From Prostheceraeus crozeri (lineage: Eukaryota > Platyhelminthes > Polycladida > Euryleptidae): a DNA stretch of 64,000 nucleotides. The notes below the pieces were generated by a model. That model ran no database searches. It was given only the letters and a program-made list of their open reading frames with translations, and had not been told where the DNA came from. The position numbers and the translations under genes are program-made. Below are positions 61,641 to 64,000 of this stretch, piece after piece (the stretch's first letter is position 1; the number at the start of each line of letters is the position of its first letter). The stretch spans positions 1-64,000 of the forward strand of contig CAJQUW010006148.1 in NCBI GenBank assembly GCA_907163375.1, read 5' to 3'.

Positions 61641-61847
61641 TTCTATCGGGAGAGTAGCAATTTCTTTTTGGTATTTTCTGTCATATTTCTTTGTAAATAC
61701 ATGTCCCAATTTCCATGTTTATGTAATTTTGAAATGCAAATCATTCCTTTTGACAAGCTTACGAAGAGCAGAATCCGGTCAGGGAATAGGAGATTTCCGA
61801 GTTTTCTTCTGGTAATTGGTATCCTCCTTTGGTATCTACATATATAT

Positions 61848-62075
61848 ACTGGTTCCGGACTAGTTTCGATTCACTTGTATTGAATCATCTTCAGCGGTAC
61901 AAGTTATAAAACCGCATAAAATTCACATTCAATACAAACTTATATGTGTTCCCATGAGGTCATTGCATGGTTCCACTTTACGTCATTGATGCTACAAGTT
62001 CAGAAAAAGAACATGTGATCCATTCCTATATGGATGATTCAATACAAGTGAATCGAAACTAGTCCGGAACCAGTA
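61848..62075. repeat. Inverted repeat with 41-bp arms
   Basis: ACTGGTTCCGGACTAGTTTC at 61849 and its mirror ending 62075, about 145 bp apart. It resembles a tiny PLE terminal hairpin; the left arm contains a hammerhead-like motif. Confidence 0.75.
61855..61897 (-). ncRNA. Hammerhead-ribozyme-like motif
   Basis: Minus strand: CCG-CTGAAGA-T-GATTC...GAATC-GAAA-CTAG-TC-CGG. All conserved core positions are present, stem III is the palindrome ACTAGT, and stem I closes with CCG/CGG. Confidence 0.7.
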
Positions 62076-62192
62076 TTTTTTCTTTTCACATTCATTAAGA
62101 GACTGGGTACACTTATATATATGAGGAAATAAGTAATGGAGAAGTTCAAATAGATGTATAAAAATGAAAGGCGATGAAACCAAAAACACGTC

Positions 62193-62244
62193 TTTGTGTA
62201 ACCGGTTTCTGTGGTTTATTGGTTACCACTTCATCAGACGCAAA
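62193..62244 (-). ncRNA. Hammerhead-ribozyme-like motif, left palindrome arm
   Basis: Minus strand: TTTGCGT-CTGATGA-(AGTGGT...ACCACA)-GAAA-CCGG-TT-ACACAAA. Stem I pairs at six of seven positions and stem III is the palindrome AACCGGTT. Confidence 0.65.
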
Positions 62245-62263
62245 TAAATGAAACATAATGAGC

Positions 62264-62680
62264 TCATAGGCAGTTTAAGGGAGGTTTGAATTTCAATATG
62301 AAATATCTCTCTTCTGCCTCCCTTTCTACTCTATGAGCTCTGTCTGACAATTGAAATATAGGCGCAGCTTCAAACTTGATTTCTTGATGTCGGCAACACT
62401 CTCTGATGTGCTTGCTAACATACAACATAGAGATATTCGGATTGTTTATGTGTTGGCGGTGAACGGTCAAGCGGTTCCGAAAGATATCACCAGTTTGCCC
62501 AATGTAGAAATCATCACAACCTTTGCATTTCAGAATGTATAAAATGTTACTAGAATTACAATTGAAATAATGCCGAATTTTGAAGTCAATATAGGTGCCA
62601 TTGACTTTAAGTTTTACATGCTCACCAGTGATCAAGTGATCGCAACATGATGGGGACCAAGATGGCCCCTTCTTATGCAT
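62264..62680 (-). pseudogene. GIY-YIG endonuclease fragment, left arm
   Basis: Open for 138 codons. SNILYILKCKGCDDFYIGQT, then GDIFRNRLTVHRQHI, KHIRECC and ERYFILKFKPPLNCL cover the GIY-YIG core and the usual C-terminal end. Reverse transcriptase is missing apart from the spacer fragment. Confidence 0.85.
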
Positions 62681-63064
62681 CTTTCACTATGGGATATCAC
62701 TGGTGAGCATGTAACACTTAAAGTCAATGGCACCTATATTGACTTCAAAATTCGGCATTATTTCAATTGTAATTCTAGTAACATTTTATACATTCTGAAA
62801 TGCAAAGGTTGTGATGATTTCTACATTGGGCAAACTGGTGATATCTTTCGGAACCGCTTGACCGTTCACCGCCAACACATAAACAATCCGAATATCTCTA
62901 TGTTGTATGTTAGCAAGCACATCAGAGAGTGTTGCCGACATCAAGAAATCAAGTTTGAAGCTGCGCCTATATTTCAATTGTCAGACAGAGCTCATAGAGT
63001 AGAAAGGGAGGCAGAAGAGAGATATTTCATATTGAAATTCAAACCTCCCTTAAACTGCCTATGA
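62675..63064 (+). pseudogene. GIY-YIG endonuclease fragment, right arm
   Basis: 129 codons, the inverted duplicate of 62264-62680, almost residue for residue. Confidence 0.85.
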
Positions 63065-63083
63065 GCTCATTATGTTTCATTTA

Positions 63084-63135
63084 TTTGCGTCTGATGAAGT
63101 GGTAACCAATAAACCACAGAAACCGGTTGCACAAA
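63084..63135 (+). ncRNA. Hammerhead-ribozyme-like motif, right palindrome arm
   Basis: Plus strand: TTTGCGT-CTGATGA...GAAA-CCGG-TT-GCACAAA, mirror of 62193-62244 with a G-U in stem I. Confidence 0.65.
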
Positions 63136-63180
63136 GACGTGTTTTTGGTTTCATCGCCTTTCATTTGCCTTTCATTTTTA

Positions 63181-63182
<2 letters not shown>

Positions 63183-63229
<47 letters not shown>

Positions 63230-63235
63230 TATATA
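63183..63235. repeat. (TA)n microsatellite
   Basis: AT-dinucleotide run directly after the palindrome. Confidence 0.95.
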
Positions 63236-63239
63236 TATA

Positions 63240-63740
63240 ATCCAATTGTGATTTTCAACTCGAGAGAGTGCTTAACTATGTAGGAGCAAAATAAGCCAAG
63301 TTGTTAACAGAAAACTGCTTGAATTTCGGTACTTAAAGTTTCATGTATATTGCATACAATCATCAGCCGAATGTGCAGTACATATCTCGCAAGCATCTTT
63401 AAAAGGAACAGTGAATAATATTCAAAAAGTTCTAATCACGCGACGAAGCATCGACGCATTATGCGCTAGACAGCATGTATTTTTTCCGATGCCGGCACTT
63501 TGACACTAGCTCAGTACCTTTGTTCAGCAAATATGCACTTTGATTGTCCATGATGAAGAACTTTTCACTTAGGCATAGATTACATCTCCTCGTCGCCGGA
63601 TTGTAACTCTTGCAATGTTTCTTGATTGTCCATTTAATTACCGGATTATTGCCACTTTCTTTGATTTTCCAGTACTCCTTCGACAATTCCGACTGAATTG
63701 TCCGATGATCACTTACGAAATACATGTCTTACGAAATACC
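63240..63740 (-). mobile_element. PLE 3' fragment (third family)
   Basis: The minus strand encodes (63459-63725) TIQSELSKEYWKIKESG, KWTIKKHCKSYNPATRRCNL and LLNKGTELVSKCRHRKKYML, the characteristic tail after the GIY-YIG domain. It ends in untranslated sequence with a hammerhead-like motif. 5' parts are absent. Confidence 0.75.
63325..63371 (-). ncRNA. Hammerhead-ribozyme-like motif, third PLE
   Basis: Minus strand: TTCGG-CTGATGA-T-TGTAT...ATACA-T-GAAA-CTTTAAG-TA-CCGAA. Core complete, and stem I pairs over five bases. The best formed of the set. Confidence 0.75.
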
Positions 63741-63800
63741 GGTCTTTCACAGAAACTGTCTTTCTGCTTCATTTCGAACAGTCAGCGTGATGGTCCCTAG

Positions 63801-63802
<2 letters not shown>

Positions 63803-63837
<35 letters not shown>
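63803..63837. repeat. (TA)n microsatellite beside a Tc1 end
   Basis: The AT run reaches the TA that borders the transposon end. Confidence 0.9.
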
Positions 63838-64000
63838 CTCATTGACAAAACTTTTGAAACATTTACTTTTTTAACTTCTTTCTTTTTGACTGGTATTATG
63901 CATGTATGTATGATACCTTGATAATTTAGTCACAATCTCCACCAAGTCTCTAGCACAGAAAAACAACGCATGTAGCAGATTCAACTTTAAGAGCGCGTGT
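63838..64000 (-). mobile_element. Second Tc1 of the same family, cut by the window end
   Basis: CTCATTGACAAAACTTTTGA and the following 160 bp match the reverse complement of 56130-56315. Only its 3' terminal region lies in the window. Confidence 0.9.

Larger units (their letters stand above)
57528..61825 (+). mobile_element. Penelope-like element 2 with direct terminal repeats
   Basis: 57528-57860 and 61435-61825 are direct copies (TTTTGCAACGGATGCAATAG start; GAAGAGCAGAATCCGGTCAG near the end), each encoding the GIY-YIG piece and tail. This is the pseudo-LTR layout known for PLEs. Between them lie N-terminal coding remnants and a reverse transcriptase. It is old, with many breaks, and holds an inserted inverted-repeat element (59462-60067). 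Confidence 0.8.
62161..63167. repeat. Long palindrome (472-bp arms) made of PLE 3' ends
   Basis: 62161-62632 and 62696-63167 are nearly identical inverted copies. Each encodes the same GIY-YIG protein end (minus strand 62264-62680, plus strand 62675-63064). The 63-bp spacer encodes MGTKMAPSYASFTMG, the PLE reverse-transcriptase motif B. Confidence 0.92.

Noticed and set aside
1-64000. Host protein-coding genes and tRNA/rRNA genes
   Set aside because: I looked for tRNA-like box motifs, rRNA stretches and host-type multi-exon genes and saw none I could support; the intron-bearing genes found belong to transposons or are unassigned.

Overview
The window is eukaryotic, from an animal that is probably a marine invertebrate. 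I see no host gene I can defend. Almost everything is transposon: two families of Polinton (Maverick/adintovirus-like), several Penelope-like retroelements (PLEs), Tc1/mariner and IS630-type elements, and a hAT. Genes with GT-AG introns, (TA)n runs and PLEs with GIY-YIG endonucleases fit an animal genome; I cannot name the species.

Left half (1-39.8 kb), nested Polintons. Copy B (12244-31621, 19.4 kb) is a full-length, AT-rich Polinton with terminal inverted repeats of about 395 bp and a perfect 6-bp target duplication, ATCGTT. It carries an adenain-like protease, a PLA2-integrase fusion, two membrane-active or core proteins, a double-jelly-roll major capsid protein, coiled-coil and fibre-like proteins, a possible sliding clamp, a protein-primed PolB, a packaging ATPase and a penton-like protein. 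A Tc1 element (19038-20467) sits inside it. Copy A (1-7512) is the left third of a nearly identical copy, without that Tc1. Copy B interrupts an older, less AT-rich Polinton, element 2 (7513-12243 and 31622 to about 39.8 kb). Element 2 has its own PolB, structural genes, protease, capsid gene, integrase and ATPase, and unusual accessory genes, including an open reading frame with both halves of a TATA-binding protein.

Middle (39.8-49.3 kb). After a gene-poor stretch comes an IS630/Tc1-superfamily transposon with TIRs of about 270 bp (41496-49336). Its left TIR was hit by a PLE (41575-43954) with inverted terminal repeats. It also contains a Myb/SANT-like exon and a 550-bp MITE-like inverted repeat.

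Right (49.3-64 kb). A Tc1 (49599-56315) was split by a complete hAT (49844-55162) with an 8-bp target duplication and an intron-bearing transposase gene. A second PLE with direct terminal repeats follows (57528-61825). Then come a 472-bp-arm palindrome built from PLE 3' ends (62161-63167), a third PLE tail, and the edge of another Tc1 of the same family (63838 to the window end). Hammerhead-ribozyme-like motifs accompany four PLE pieces.

Most striking: short double-hairpin repeats scattered, often in frame, through the genes of Polinton B; the TBP-like gene of element 2; and the PLA2-integrase fusion.
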